Shown: positions 1 through 9,712, counted from the first letter of the stretch. The stretch: 64,000 nt of DNA from an uncultured Flavobacteriaceae bacterium (GCA_943789455.1 CALSUE010000001.1:623001-687000); one strand, 5' to 3'. Notes: generated from the sequence alone by a model not told the origin. Program-made: numbers and translations.

Positions 1-294
1 AATTACGCTTACAGAGTTATTAAAGCAAAATGGATAGATTCTACAAATCAAGAATTTAAAGCAATTTTGAAGGTAAGTGGAGAAGACAACAAAGGAATTG
101 TAAATAATTTAACTAAAATTATCTCAAATACTATGGATGTATTTATCCATAGCATAAATATTGCTGGGAATGAGGGGGTTTTTGATGGAAAACTATCAAT
201 TAGTGTTAAAAATAGAACCCAGCTAAATAAATTGATAGAAAGTATAAAAAAGGTTGAAGGTGTAAAAAAAGTGCAACGTGTTAATACAATGTAA
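1..294 (+). CDS. rsh: RelA/SpoT family (p)ppGpp synthetase/hydrolase, C-terminal end (partial)
   Basis: The reading frame is open from base 1, so the gene starts upstream of the window and only about the last 97 residues are visible. They form an ACT-type regulatory domain: a beta strand with VSGEDNKGIVNN, a helix, then a strand ending in a KKVEGVKKVQRV-like tail. This is the usual C-terminus of bifunctional RelA/SpoT stringent-response enzymes. The TTG at 67 in the ORF track is an internal codon, not a start. The following Fur and purA genes match the order I know from Flavobacteriaceae, which supports the call. The synthetase and hydrolase domains are not visible, so catalytic status cannot be judged. 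Confidence 0.85.
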   Translation, partial: NYAYRVIKAKWIDSTNQEFKAILKVSGEDNKGIVNNLTKIISNTMDVFIHSINIAGNEGVFDGKLSISVKNRTQLNKLIESIKKVEGVKKVQRVNTM

Positions 295-336
295 ATAACC
301 TTCTGTAAAAACATTAATTTATAACAATAATAACAT

Positions 337-344
337 TAAATTTG
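337..344 (+). promoter_or_regulatory. -7 promoter element for the Fur-family gene
   Basis: TAAATTTG is an exact match to the Bacteroidetes -7 consensus TAnnTTTG and lies 20 bases before the ATG at 365. No TTG is seen at the expected upstream distance, so this is a half-match only. Confidence 0.35.
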
Positions 345-364
345 TTTACTTATAAAGTGATATT

Positions 365-814
365 ATGGTCTCAAAAAACAATCAAGAAGTTGTAAAAAGA
401 GTATTTACAACTTTTTTAGAAGAGAACAAGCACAGGAAAACTCCGGAGAGATATGCTATCCTACAAGAAATATATGATGTAGATGAACATTTTGATATTG
501 AATCTTTATATATCAATATGAAAAACAAAAATTACCGGGTAAGCAGAGCAACATTATACAATACAATAGATTTATTGCTTGATTGTGGTCTTGTCAGAAA
601 ACACCAATTTGATGGTCAGTCTATGGCTCGCTATGAAAAAAGTTATTTTGACAAACAACATGACCACGTAATACTTACCGATACTGGAGAAGTTAAAGAG
701 TTTTGTGATCCTAGAATTCAAGTTATTAAAAAAACAATTGAAGAAGTTTTTGATATAGATATTCATAATCATTCACTTTACTTTTACGGAACAAAAAAAC
801 AATCAAAAAACTAA
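365..814 (+). CDS. Fur family transcriptional regulator
   Basis: The 149-residue protein has a winged helix at about residues 10-90, with recognition-helix text [13 protein letters not shown], and a dimerisation domain with HDHV and EFCDPRI. These are the signatures of Fur-type metal-responsive repressors. The segment that normally holds the first CxxC of the structural zinc site reads ILTDTG (residues 103-108), and the second CxxC near the C-terminus is also missing; only two cysteines remain (74 and 114). The protein should therefore lack the structural Cys4 zinc, while histidine and acidic residues for the regulatory metal remain. It lies 19 bases upstream of purA and is probably cotranscribed with it. 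Whether it senses iron, zinc or peroxide cannot be told from sequence. Confidence 0.88.
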   Translation: MVSKNNQEVVKRVFTTFLEENKHRKTPERYAILQEIYDVDEHFDIESLYINMKNKNYRVSRATLYNTIDLLLDCGLVRKHQFDGQSMARYEKSYFDKQHDHVILTDTGEVKEFCDPRIQVIKKTIEEVFDIDIHNHSLYFYGTKKQSKN

Positions 815-833
815 TTTTTTAGAATTAAATTAC

Positions 834-2105
834 ATGGGGGTAGATTTATTACTTGGTCTTCAATGGGGAGATGAAGGGAAAGGAAAAATTGTAGATGTTC
901 TTACCAAGAACTATGACATTATAGCAAGATTTCAAGGAGGACCAAACGCAGGTCATACTCTTATCTTTGATGGACACAAGCATGTTTTACATACAATTCC
1001 CTCTGGAATTTTTCATGAAAGTGCTTTAAATGTTGTTGGAAATGGTGTTGTTATAGATCCTGTAATTTTCAAAAAAGAATTAGAAAATCTTGATAAACAT
1101 AACATTGATTATGAATCGAAATTACTTATTTCTAGAAAGGCACATTTAATATTACCAACTCATAGATTATTAGATGCTGCTTCAGAGACTTCAAAAGGTA
1201 AGGCTAAGATTGGTTCTACTCTCAAAGGTATTGGTCCAACATATATGGATAAAACTGGAAGAAATGGAATGAGAATTGGAGATTTAGAAATGGACAATTG
1301 GAAAGATAAATATCAAGCCTTGACCTCAAAGCATATCAAAATGTTGGATTTTTTCAATGTAGATATACAATACAATCTAAAAGAGCTAGAAGAGGAATTT
1401 TGCAAGGGTGTTGATAAATTAAGAAGATTACAATTTATTGATAGTGAAGAATTCTTAAACAATGCTGTCAAAGAAAAGAAAACAATACTCGCTGAGGGAG
1501 CCCAAGGTTCATTATTAGACATAGATTTTGGTACGTACCCGTTTGTTACCTCCTCAAATACTACCGCAGCTGGAGCTTGTACAGGTTTAGGTGTTGCACC
1601 AAATAGAATTGGTGAAGTGTTTGGTATTTTTAAAGCGTACACAACTCGAGTAGGTTCTGGTCCTTTTCCAACAGAATTATTTGATAAAGATGGGGCAAAA
1701 ATGGCAAAAGTAGGTCATGAATTTGGAGCAACAACAGGTAGACCAAGACGCTGTGGATGGTTAGACTTAGTAGCTTTAAAATATGCTGTTGATATCAATG
1801 GTGTTACTCAATTAATGATGATGAAAGGAGATGTTCTCTCAGGGTTTAAAACATTAAAAGTTTGTACATCCTACAACTATAAAGGAGAGGAAATTAGTCA
1901 TCTACCTTATAATATTGAACCAGAAAATGTATCTGTAAATTACACTGAATTTAAGGGTTGGGATGAAGATTTAACAAAGATGACTTCTGAAGATCAATTG
2001 CCTAAAAACTTACTAGACTATGTAGCTTTTGTAGAAAGAGAGACTGGTGTGCCTGTTAAAATTGTTTCTGTAGGCCCAGATAGAAAGCAAACTATTCTTC
2101 GGTAG
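834..2105 (+). CDS. purA: Adenylosuccinate synthetase
   Basis: The enzyme joins IMP and aspartate using GTP, the first committed step from IMP to AMP. The N-terminal GLQWGDEGKGK nucleotide loop, FQGGPNAGHT, the GSTLKGIGPTY segment, TTGRPRRCGW and the C-terminal VSVGPDRKQTI are all present in order. The 423-residue length is normal. The start at 834 places the P-loop about 8 residues in, as usual. It follows the Fur-family gene closely, and the next gene begins 66 bases downstream. Confidence 0.97.
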   Translation: MGVDLLLGLQWGDEGKGKIVDVLTKNYDIIARFQGGPNAGHTLIFDGHKHVLHTIPSGIFHESALNVVGNGVVIDPVIFKKELENLDKHNIDYESKLLISRKAHLILPTHRLLDAASETSKGKAKIGSTLKGIGPTYMDKTGRNGMRIGDLEMDNWKDKYQALTSKHIKMLDFFNVDIQYNLKELEEEFCKGVDKLRRLQFIDSEEFLNNAVKEKKTILAEGAQGSLLDIDFGTYPFVTSSNTTAAGACTGLGVAPNRIGEVFGIFKAYTTRVGSGPFPTELFDKDGAKMAKVGHEFGATTGRPRRCGWLDLVALKYAVDINGVTQLMMMKGDVLSGFKTLKVCTSYNYKGEEISHLPYNIEPENVSVNYTEFKGWDEDLTKMTSEDQLPKNLLDYVAFVERETGVPVKIVSVGPDRKQTILR

Positions 2106-2171
2106 TTTTATAGTATAATTAAGAGATTTAGGGTTGTCATTTCAGTATTTTAGCCAAAAGAAAGTAACAGT

Positions 2172-3746
2172 TTGAAAAATTTACTGATCATATTTTTTAT
2201 TTTAATTACATCTATAGGATTTTCTCAGGAAAAGAAAATTATATATGATGCTGATTTGCAGTTCGTTGATGAGGAAAAATATCCCGGAGCAACAGTACTT
2301 ATAGGAAATGTAAAAATGATTCACGCTGGTGCTATCTTAACCTCACAAAAAGCCTTTTATTATAAAAAAGAAAACTTTTTTAAAGCCATTGGTAATGTAA
2401 TAATCAATCAAGGAGATACAGTAAAACAATTTAGTAATTACGTAGATTACGATGCGAATTTTAAAAAATCTGTCTCTTGGGGTAATGTTGTTTTAAAAGA
2501 TCCAACCATGACGTTAACAACAGATACTCTCTATTTTAACAGAGCTAGTCAATTACTTTTTTATAAAGATCATGCAATTATTAAAGATGAAACTAATGTT
2601 CTAGAAAGTAAAAATGGTAACTACTATTTAAAACAAAAGAAATTTACTGCAACAACTAAAGTAACCGTTACCAATCCAGATAATGTTATAGCTTCAAATC
2701 ATTTAGACTATTATACCAACTCAGGACATGCTTTTTTGTATGGGCCATCTACCATAACTAATCAAAAAGATAATAATAAAATATATTCTGAAAGAGGTTT
2801 TTACAATACAAAAACGGATATATCGCATTTTGTAAAAAATGCTAAACTTTATTTAGATGATCGAACTATTGAAGGTGATAGTTTATTCTACGACAAAATT
2901 CGTGGCTTTGCCTCAGCTACAAATAATATTAAGGTTATCGATACTGCTGAAAATTTCATGGCTAGAGCAAACTATGCAGAATATTTTCAAAAAAAAGATT
3001 CAATTTATATGATCAAAAGAGCTGTAGCAATTTCTGTTGTAGAAAATGATTCAACTTTTATTCATGGTGATACTCTTTTAGTCACTGGCAAAAAAGAACA
3101 CAGAATTATTCGGTCATATAATAATGTGAAAATTTTTAAATTAGATCTTCAAGGTAAATGTGATTCTTTACATACCAATCAATCAACAGGTATTACAAAA
3201 ATGTATGTTAATCCGATATTATGGTCTGAAAAGAGTCAAATAACTGGAGATAGCATCAAATTATTAAGCAATACAAAAACTGAAAAATTAGATTCTTTAA
3301 AAATATTAGGAAACTCCTTCATAATTCAAAAAGATTCGATAGATCCAGAAAATTTCAACCAAATTAAAGGTAGGAACATGTATGGTAAATTTATTGACAA
3401 TCAACTTAAAACCCTTTTAGTTAAAGGAAATGGAGAAGCAATAAACTTCAACAGAAATGATGAAGGAGTTTTAGAAACCATTACTAAACAATATTGTAGT
3501 AATATCGAATTTGATTTACTAGATAGTGAAATCAATCAAATTAAATGTTTAAATATGTCAGATGGTAAAACCTATCCACCATCATTATATCCAGAAAATG
3601 ATAAGCGTTTAAAAGGTTTTATCTGGCGTGAATCCGAACAACCAAAAAGAAAAGAAGATATATTTTTAAAAAATAGTAAGATAAAAAAGAATAACAAAGA
3701 AGGTCAGTTATTTGGTTCAGGAGAAAATAGTTCTAGACAGAATTAA
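2172..3746 (+). CDS. OstA/LptA-like organic solvent tolerance protein
   Basis: The 524-residue protein begins with a signal peptide (MKNLLIIFFILITSIGFSQ) whose first codon is TTG at 2172; a later ATG would remove the signal, so TTG is accepted. The mature part consists of repeating short beta-strand units with alternating polar and hydrophobic residues, typical of OstA_N/LptA jellyroll repeats of the LPS transport bridge. Bacteroidetes carry this long OstA-like form near purA. A role in lipopolysaccharide transport across the periplasm is inferred from the fold family. The C-terminal 30 residues are lysine-rich and probably disordered. Confidence 0.8.
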   Translation: MKNLLIIFFILITSIGFSQEKKIIYDADLQFVDEEKYPGATVLIGNVKMIHAGAILTSQKAFYYKKENFFKAIGNVIINQGDTVKQFSNYVDYDANFKKSVSWGNVVLKDPTMTLTTDTLYFNRASQLLFYKDHAIIKDETNVLESKNGNYYLKQKKFTATTKVTVTNPDNVIASNHLDYYTNSGHAFLYGPSTITNQKDNNKIYSERGFYNTKTDISHFVKNAKLYLDDRTIEGDSLFYDKIRGFASATNNIKVIDTAENFMARANYAEYFQKKDSIYMIKRAVAISVVENDSTFIHGDTLLVTGKKEHRIIRSYNNVKIFKLDLQGKCDSLHTNQSTGITKMYVNPILWSEKSQITGDSIKLLSNTKTEKLDSLKILGNSFIIQKDSIDPENFNQIKGRNMYGKFIDNQLKTLLVKGNGEAINFNRNDEGVLETITKQYCSNIEFDLLDSEINQIKCLNMSDGKTYPPSLYPENDKRLKGFIWRESEQPKRKEDIFLKNSKIKKNNKEGQLFGSGENSSRQN

Positions 3747-3770
3747 TATAAATTGAATCCATAAATTCTA

Positions 3771-4952
3771 ATGGTGAAAAATGATTTCTTAACATATCAA
3801 GCACAAACAAGTCCATATCCTTTATCAATTGAGGTTAAAAAAGCTAAAGGATCCTATATATATGACAGCAATGGAAAAAAATACTTAGATTTTGTTGCTG
3901 GAGTTTCTGCAAATAGTTTAGGTCATAGACACCCTAAAGTAACTAGAGCAGTAAAAAAGCAATTGAATAAATATACTCATGTAATGGTGTATGGAGAATT
4001 TATTCAAGAACAACCGCTTAAGTTAAGTAAACTTTTAGCTTCCACCTTACCTAAAGCCTATAGTGTTTATCTAACAAACTCAGGAACAGAAGCTTGTGAA
4101 GGTGCATTAAAACTAGCAAAAAGACATACAAAACGATATGAAATTATTTCTGCACATGAGTCTTATCATGGAAACACACAAGGCTCTATGAGTGTTTCAG
4201 GAGCAGAAATTCAAAACAGGGCCTTTAGACCTTTAGTACCAGGCTCAAAATTTATTAACTATAACTCATTACAAGATTTAAGTAAAATCACACAAAATAC
4301 TGCGGCAGTTATTTTAGAGACTATTCAGGGAGGAGCTGGGTTTATTATTCCAAAAAATGATTATTTAAAAAAAATAAAAAAACGATGTGAAGAAGTAGGT
4401 GCATTATTAATTTTAGATGAAATACAAACTGGAATTGGACGAACAGGTAAATTTTGGGGTTTTGAACATTACGGAATTACTCCAGATATTATCATTACTG
4501 GAAAAGGTTTAGGTGGTGGAATGCCAATTGGTGCATTTATTGCTGAAAAAAATCTAATGGATTTATTAAAAGAAAATCCTACACTAGGTCATATAACTAC
4601 CTTTGGAGGACATCCTGTTATAGCTTCTGCTGGAGTTGCTACAGTTCAAACAATTTTAGATTCAACATTAATTAAAGAAACACTTGAAAAAGAAGCATTA
4701 ATTAGAAAGCTTTTAATACACCCAAAAATCAAAGAAATAAGAGGCAAAGGATTAATGCTTGCTGCCATTGTTGAGTCTAATGAAATGGCTTCTAAAATCA
4801 TTCATAAATGCTTAGATTACGGATTAATTTTATTTTTCCTCTTGTTCGAGGGAAAAGCGATTAGAATTACCCCACCACTTACGATATCAAAAAAAGAAAT
4901 TATAAAAGGTTGTGAAATTTTAAGAAAAGTTATCGATGAATTAGATGCATAA
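3771..4952 (+). CDS. Class III aminotransferase (aspartate/acetylornithine aminotransferase family)
   Basis: This 393-residue PLP enzyme shows the class III signature: NSGTEACEGALKLAK (phosphate loop), SYHGNTQGS, LDEIQTGIGRTGKF (the aspartate that contacts the pyridine nitrogen) and ITGKGLGGGMPIGAF, with the Schiff-base lysine in TGKGLG. The family includes acetylornithine, ornithine and 4-aminobutyrate transaminases; the substrate cannot be assigned here, and there are no arginine genes nearby. It begins 24 bases after the OstA-like gene and is followed by a strong terminator. Confidence 0.88.
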   Translation: MVKNDFLTYQAQTSPYPLSIEVKKAKGSYIYDSNGKKYLDFVAGVSANSLGHRHPKVTRAVKKQLNKYTHVMVYGEFIQEQPLKLSKLLASTLPKAYSVYLTNSGTEACEGALKLAKRHTKRYEIISAHESYHGNTQGSMSVSGAEIQNRAFRPLVPGSKFINYNSLQDLSKITQNTAAVILETIQGGAGFIIPKNDYLKKIKKRCEEVGALLILDEIQTGIGRTGKFWGFEHYGITPDIIITGKGLGGGMPIGAFIAEKNLMDLLKENPTLGHITTFGGHPVIASAGVATVQTILDSTLIKETLEKEALIRKLLIHPKIKEIRGKGLMLAAIVESNEMASKIIHKCLDYGLILFFLLFEGKAIRITPPLTISKKEIIKGCEILRKVIDELDA

Positions 4953-4974
4953 AGTCTAAAGACTATAAAATAAA

Positions 4975-5005
4975 AAAACTCCTAATTAGATTAGGAGTTT
5001 TTTTT
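4975..5005. terminator. Bidirectional intrinsic terminator
   Basis: ACTCCTAAT (4978-4986) pairs with ATTAGGAGT (4990-4998) over a 3-base loop. T8 follows on the plus strand and A7 precedes it, so it can serve both converging genes, the aminotransferase and aconitase. Confidence 0.88.
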
Positions 5006-5025
5006 GATTAAATCTTAACTATGAA

Positions 5026-7293
5026 TTATGCATTTTGCTTTTTAATTAAGTTTAAAGCAGAACCCTCATTATACCATTCAATCTGTCCTGAATTATAAGT
5101 GTGATTGGTTTTTATAAAATCAACGCTACCATCATCATGAATCACTTCAATAGTCAGTTGTTTTCCTGGAGAAAACTCATGTAAATCTGTAAAGTTGAAA
5201 GTATCGTTTTCTTGAATTAAATCATAATCTGATTCATTAGCAAAAGTTAAACCTAACATTCCTTGCTTCTTTAAATTTGTTTCATGAATTCTAGCAAAAG
5301 ATTTTACGATTACAGCTACAACACCTAAGTGACGAGGTTGCATAGCTGCGTGTTCTCTTGAAGAACCTTCACCATAATTGTGATCTCCGACAACTATAGA
5401 ATGAATCCCAGCTTTTTTATATGAACGTTGAACATCAGGAACACCTGCATATTCTCCTGTAAGTTGATTTTTCACAAAATTAGTTTTCTTTCCAAAAGCG
5501 TTTACAGCCCCGATAAGGGTATTGTTGGCAATATTATCTAAATGACCTCTGAAACGTAACCAAGGACCAGCCATTGATATGTGATCTGTTGTACATTTAC
5601 TAAAAGCTTTGATTAATAGTTTCGCTCCTTTAATTTCATTCCCTATAGGTTTGAATGGCGTTAACAACTGTAGTCGTTCAGATTCTTCATTAACTACAAC
5701 TTTAACATGCCCTCCATCTGCTTCAGGAGCTAAAAATCCATTATCCTTTACCTCAAAACCTTTTGGTGGCAATTCCCATCCTGTTGGCTCATCAAACATT
5801 ACCTTGTCTCCATTAGAATTTATGAGTGAATCCGTTAGTGGATTGAAATCTAATCTCCCAGCAATAGCAATTGCTGCTGTGATTTCCGGTGAGGCAACAA
5901 AAGCATGGGTATTAGGGTTTCCATCAGCTCTTTTTGCAAAGTTTCTATTGAAAGAGTGAATAATACTATTCTTGGGTGCATTTTTGGGATCGCTATACCT
6001 TGCCCACTGACCTATACAAGGTCCACAAGCATTGGTGAAAATTTTAGCATCTAATTTTTCAAAAATTGATAAAATACCATCTCGCTCTGCAGTATATCGA
6101 ACTTTTTCTGAACCTGGGTTGATACCTAAATCAGCTTTCATGGTTAACCCTTTATCTAAAGCTTGTTGGGCTATTGAAGATGCTCGAGATAAATCTTCGT
6201 AAGATGAGTTTGTACATGAACCTATTAAACCCCACTCCACTTGAAGTGGCCATTCGTTAGAGGTTGCTTTTGTATTCATATCCTTACCTATTTCTGTAGA
6301 TAAATCTGGAGTAAATGGACCATTTAATAAAGGTCCTAGTTCAGATAAATTAATTTCAATCACTTGATCAAAATATTGATCTGGATTTGAATATACTTCA
6401 GGATCTGCAGTAAGATAATGTTTAACTTTATTGGCTGCATCAGCAACATCTGATCTATCAGTAGCTCGAAGATATCGCTCCATAGATTCATCATATCCAA
6501 ATGTTGATGTTGTAGCTCCTATCTCTGCTCCCATATTACAAATTGTTCCTTTTCCGGTGCAAGACATTGCAGTAGCTCCAGGACCAAAATATTCTACAAT
6601 TGCACCAGTACCTCCTTTTACGGTTAAAATTTGTGCGACTTTTAAAATTACATCTTTTGGTGCTGTCCAACCAGATAATTTACCTGTTAATTTTACACCT
6701 ATTAACTTAGGAAATTTTAATTCCCAAGCCATACCAGCCATTACATCAACAGCATCTGCACCTCCTACTCCAATTGCAATCATACCTAAACCACCAGCAT
6801 TTACGGTATGAGAATCTGTACCGATCATCATTCCACCAGGGAATGCATAATTTTCAAGAACTACTTGATGAATAATTCCTGCACCAGGTTTCCAAAATCC
6901 TAAACCATATTTATTAGAGACTGACTCTAAAAAATTAAAAACTTCGCTACTTACGGTATTTGCGTGTTTTAAATCATTAGATGCACCATCTTTTGCTTGT
7001 ATTAAATGATCACAATGTGTAGTTGTAGGAACAGCCACCTTACTCTTACCAGCTTGCATAAATTGTAACAAAGCCATTTGAGCTGTAGCATCTTGTAATG
7101 CTATTCTGTCCGGAGCAAAATCTACATAATCTTTTCCTCTGACATATGCTTTATTTGATTTTCCATCCCATAAATGAGAATATAATATTTTCTCAGCAAG
7201 GGTTAAAGGTTTACCAGTAATTTCTCTAGCAGCATCAACACGTTCTTTAATGTTGCTGTAAACCCTTTCAATCATATTTATATCAAATGCCAT
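5026..7293 (-). CDS. acn: Aconitate hydratase (mitochondrial-type)
   Basis: TCA-cycle enzyme interconverting citrate and isocitrate, using a [4Fe-4S] cluster. Visible motifs are [12 protein letters not shown], the cluster cysteines in GSCTNSS and [10 protein letters not shown], and the swivel-domain loop [11 protein letters not shown]. At 755 residues and with these spacings it matches the mitochondrial-type aconitase family that Flavobacteriia use, rather than the roughly 890-residue AcnA/IRP form. The ATG at 7293 is 32 bases from a -7 box. It is a single-gene transcript bounded by the terminator at 4975-5005 and by rnpB upstream. Confidence 0.95.
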   Translation of the reverse strand: MAFDINMIERVYSNIKERVDAAREITGKPLTLAEKILYSHLWDGKSNKAYVRGKDYVDFAPDRIALQDATAQMALLQFMQAGKSKVAVPTTTHCDHLIQAKDGASNDLKHANTVSSEVFNFLESVSNKYGLGFWKPGAGIIHQVVLENYAFPGGMMIGTDSHTVNAGGLGMIAIGVGGADAVDVMAGMAWELKFPKLIGVKLTGKLSGWTAPKDVILKVAQILTVKGGTGAIVEYFGPGATAMSCTGKGTICNMGAEIGATTSTFGYDESMERYLRATDRSDVADAANKVKHYLTADPEVYSNPDQYFDQVIEINLSELGPLLNGPFTPDLSTEIGKDMNTKATSNEWPLQVEWGLIGSCTNSSYEDLSRASSIAQQALDKGLTMKADLGINPGSEKVRYTAERDGILSIFEKLDAKIFTNACGPCIGQWARYSDPKNAPKNSIIHSFNRNFAKRADGNPNTHAFVASPEITAAIAIAGRLDFNPLTDSLINSNGDKVMFDEPTGWELPPKGFEVKDNGFLAPEADGGHVKVVVNEESERLQLLTPFKPIGNEIKGAKLLIKAFSKCTTDHISMAGPWLRFRGHLDNIANNTLIGAVNAFGKKTNFVKNQLTGEYAGVPDVQRSYKKAGIHSIVVGDHNYGEGSSREHAAMQPRHLGVVAVIVKSFARIHETNLKKQGMLGLTFANESDYDLIQENDTFNFTDLHEFSPGKQLTIEVIHDDGSVDFIKTNHTYNSGQIEWYNEGSALNLIKKQNA

Positions 7294-7325
7294 AAAAAGT
7301 ATTTTTTCTGTTTATTTAAGTATCG

Positions 7326-7333
7326 CAAAACTA
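7326..7333 (-). promoter_or_regulatory. -7 promoter element for aconitase
   Basis: On the minus strand this reads TAGTTTTG, an exact TAnnTTTG match, about 32 bases before the aconitase ATG. The nearest upstream TTG is 29 bases away, further than the usual 17-23. Between here and about 7465 I see only AT-rich spacer. Confidence 0.4.
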
Positions 7334-7469
7334 AGGATTTTGAATGATATTTAAAAAATAAACAACAAATAGGTTTGATTTAAAGAATAATAACGCAAAA
7401 AAGTGATATTACTAAGAATACCTTAAAAAAAACAAGCTTATAAAGGTTTATTTTATGAATACGATAAAA

Positions 7470-7806
7470 AAAGCAGACCAATAAGCCGGATTCTGTTCCC
7501 TTAATAGAGTCTTATCATTTATCTAGTTCTAAAATTACTCTTAGAATCGATCTGCCTACCCCTTAGAATCGGGCGAGTAACCCTCAAACTCTAATGTACA
7601 TGACATTGCACCGCACAGAGTTTACCTGGTTTCACTACAGCCGAACTGTACCTGCTTTCTGTTGCACTTGTCCTCAATTTACATTGGACGGATGTTATCC
7701 GCTGTGCTACTCTATGGTGTCCGGACTTTCCTCTTTTTAAAACTAATCTATCATACTATGTAAAAATAAATTAGGTTTTTAAAAGCGATAAGATAGGTCT
7801 GCTTTA
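7470..7806 (-). ncRNA. rnpB: RNase P RNA (class A)
   Basis: The catalytic RNA of RNase P trims tRNA 5' leaders. On the minus strand the conserved 5' core GAGGAAAGTCCGGACACC lies at about 7718-7735 and the conserved 3' core ACAGAATCCGGCTTAT at about 7481-7496. The ends pair as helix P1: AGCAGACC near 7796-7803 with GGTCTGCT at 7472-7479. Internal GTGCAACAGAAAGCA and GGGTAGGCAGATCGA elements also match bacterial RNase P. A run of seven Ts follows P1 at the 3' end. The precise ends are uncertain by several bases. It fills most of the 600-base gap between aconitase and dnaJ. Confidence 0.95.
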
Positions 7807-7812
7807 TGACTT

Positions 7813-7820
7813 CAAAAGTA
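7813..7820 (-). promoter_or_regulatory. -7 promoter element for rnpB
   Basis: TACTTTTG on the minus strand matches TAnnTTTG exactly and ends about 9 bases before helix P1 of RNase P RNA, where a -7 box should lie. The nearest well-placed TTG is 28 bases further upstream, inside the dnaJ terminator. Confidence 0.55.
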
Positions 7821-7836
7821 CAATCTTTATTTATAA

Positions 7837-7867
7837 TAAAAACCCACTCAAAAAAAAATGAGTGGGA
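7837..7867 (-). terminator. Intrinsic terminator of grpE-dnaJ
   Basis: CCCACTCA (7843-7850) pairs with TGAGTGGG (7859-7866) over an all-A/T loop. On the minus strand a T-rich tail follows. It lies 26 bases after the dnaJ stop and separates it from rnpB. Confidence 0.88.
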
Positions 7868-7892
7868 AAAAATTGCTATGAAAAAGATTTTT

Positions 7893-9026
7893 TTATGAAA
7901 ACATATCTTTTACTTTTTCAAAAAAAGATTTGTCAGATTTTTTTGGTGATGGAATGAAATTCTCATCGTTTTTCATTTTTTCAAAAAATTGACGTTGTTC
8001 TTTTGTTAATTCTTGTGGAGTCCAAACATTTATATGAATTAAAAAATCTCCTGTACCATATCGTTCAATGCTAGGAAGCCCTTTACCTTTAAGTCTTAAA
8101 ATTTTACCTGATTGTGCGCCAGACTCAATTTTAATCTTCACCTTTCCTGTAAGAGTTTGTACCTCTTTACTAACACCAAGCACAGCCTCAGATAAGTTTA
8201 TATATAAATCAAAATGTACATTTGTCCCTTCTCTTTTTAGAGTCTCGTGTTGAATTTCCTCTATCAACACTAATAAATCACCAGAAATTGAATTTTTACC
8301 AGGTGCTTCATTTCCTTTACCTCCAACTTTCAGTTGTACACCTTCAGTAACACCAGCAGGTATATTTATAGAAACTGTTTCTTCTTTTGCAATGAGTCCT
8401 TGAGCATCTGCACCATTAGGCTTGCTAGAAATAACTTCACCGCTTCCCTGACAGGTAGTACAAGTAGTAGCTGTTTGCATTCTTCCAAGGATCGTATTGG
8501 TTACTCGCATTTGTTGTCCAGTACCATTACAAGAAGGACATGTTTTGTAGGAAACTCCATCTGCTTGAATTTTTCTACGAACTTTAACTTTCTTTTCAAC
8601 CCCTTTAGCTATTTCTTCAAGCGTTAGTTTTACACGAATACGCATGTTAGATCCTTTCACTCTTGCTTGACGTTGACCTCCACCACCAAAGCCTCCGAAA
8701 CCACCACCAAAACCACTTCCACCAAAAATATCACCAAATTGGCTAAAAATATCATCCATATTCATACCTCCACCACCAAAGCCGCCACCTCCTTGGGCGC
8801 CTTCAAAGGCTGCATGACCATATTGATCATATCGTGCTTTTTTGTTTCCATCACTCAAAACTTCGTATGCTTCCGCTGCTTCTTTAAACTTTCCTTCAGC
8901 AGAAGTATCATTTGGGTTTTTATCAGGATGGTATTTAATAGCCATCTTACGATAAGCTTTTTTAATCTCAGCTGAACTGGCAGATTTGCTAATTCCTAGT
9001 GTATCGTAATAATCTTGTTTTGCCAT
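7893..9026 (-). CDS. dnaJ: Chaperone protein DnaJ
   Basis: Co-chaperone that loads unfolded protein onto DnaK and stimulates its ATPase. The 377 residues comprise a J domain (1-70) with the HPD motif in KYHPDKNP, a Gly/Phe linker (75-118), a cysteine region, and the two C-terminal peptide-binding domains. The cysteine region holds only two CxxCxGxG motifs (CPSCNGTG at 163-170 and CTTCQGSG at 189-196), where the classical protein has four. I believe this reduced form is typical of Flavobacteriia. It lies 70 bases after grpE on the same strand, forming a heat-shock pair; dnaK is not in the window. Confidence 0.96.
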   Translation of the reverse strand: MAKQDYYDTLGISKSASSAEIKKAYRKMAIKYHPDKNPNDTSAEGKFKEAAEAYEVLSDGNKKARYDQYGHAAFEGAQGGGGFGGGGMNMDDIFSQFGDIFGGSGFGGGFGGFGGGGQRQARVKGSNMRIRVKLTLEEIAKGVEKKVKVRRKIQADGVSYKTCPSCNGTGQQMRVTNTILGRMQTATTCTTCQGSGEVISSKPNGADAQGLIAKEETVSINIPAGVTEGVQLKVGGKGNEAPGKNSISGDLLVLIEEIQHETLKREGTNVHFDLYINLSEAVLGVSKEVQTLTGKVKIKIESGAQSGKILRLKGKGLPSIERYGTGDFLIHINVWTPQELTKEQRQFFEKMKNDENFIPSPKKSDKSFFEKVKDMFS

Positions 9027-9096
9027 ATTATTTTTTATTTTTCCTAAAAGGAGAAGTGATCTATATTTATTTTAATCTGTTAGACAAATGAATAAT

Positions 9097-9633
9097 TTAT
9101 GATTGTCCAATAACTACTTTAGGGTAGCGTATGATTTTGTCTCCTAACTTATAACCTTTCTCAACAGCATCGATTACCTTACCTTTTAACTTATCTGATG
9201 GTGCAGGTATTTGTGTAATGGCTTCATGAATTTCGGCATCAAATACATCTCCTTTATTCACTTCAATTTCGGTTAATCCTTTTTGAGTAAGTGTATTTTT
9301 AAACTTATCATTAATTAATTGCATTCCTTTTAAAAGCTCTTTGTCTTTTACCTTCTTAATTTCAGTTAAACCTCTGTCAAAATCATCCATGATTGGCAGT
9401 AAAGATGTCATAAGCTCTTGACTGGCAGTCTTAAATAATTCTATTCTTTCTTTTGAAGTTCTTTTTTTATAATTCTCAAACTCAGCAAAAAGACGTAAAT
9501 ATTTATCTTTCTCTTGCTGAATAAGTTCCTCAGAAGTTGGCTTAACTTCATCAATATCTTGGTTTTCATTAACTTGAGGATTATTCTCTGAATCTTTTAT
9601 TTCTTCTTCTTGTTTGTTTTCTTTAGTACTCAT
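9097..9633 (-). CDS. grpE: Nucleotide exchange factor GrpE
   Basis: GrpE releases ADP from DnaK. The 178-residue protein has a highly acidic disordered N-terminus (about 1-35), a long helical coiled-coil part containing RLFAEFENYKKRT, and the C-terminal beta domain with KGDVFDAEIHEAITQIP and GYKLGDKIIRYPKVVIG. Length and order are normal. It precedes dnaJ. No exact TAnnTTTG box is visible before its ATG, so its promoter may be of another type. Confidence 0.95.
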   Translation of the reverse strand: MSTKENKQEEEIKDSENNPQVNENQDIDEVKPTSEELIQQEKDKYLRLFAEFENYKKRTSKERIELFKTASQELMTSLLPIMDDFDRGLTEIKKVKDKELLKGMQLINDKFKNTLTQKGLTEIEVNKGDVFDAEIHEAITQIPAPSDKLKGKVIDAVEKGYKLGDKIIRYPKVVIGQS

Positions 9634-9683
9634 TTTATAAATTGTTAAAATGTTTACATTTTATATTCAATAATTTTGCCAAT

Positions 9684-9712
9684 AAAAAAATAGTGTCAAA
9701 GTGACACTATTT
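9684..9712 (-). terminator. Intrinsic terminator of DUF4290-murA
   Basis: TAGTGTCA (9691-9698) pairs with TGACACTA (9702-9709) over a 3-base loop, extended by A/T pairs, and is followed on the minus strand by T7. It begins about 30 bases after the murA stop. Confidence 0.88.

Noticed and set aside
2089-2108. AAACTA/TAGTTT hairpin across the purA stop codon as a terminator
   Set aside because: Six A/T-rich pairs with no T-tract; too weak, and the OstA-like gene follows closely.
6431-6811. 126-residue plus-strand ORF inside aconitase
   Set aside because: Shadow ORF on the antisense strand of a well-supported gene; composition (Pro/Ala/Ile-rich) reflects the complement of the real codons.
8068-8975. 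Plus-strand ORFs over dnaJ, including a Thr/Ser-rich one at 8667
   Set aside because: Antisense of the dnaJ Gly/Phe linker and zinc region; no independent support.
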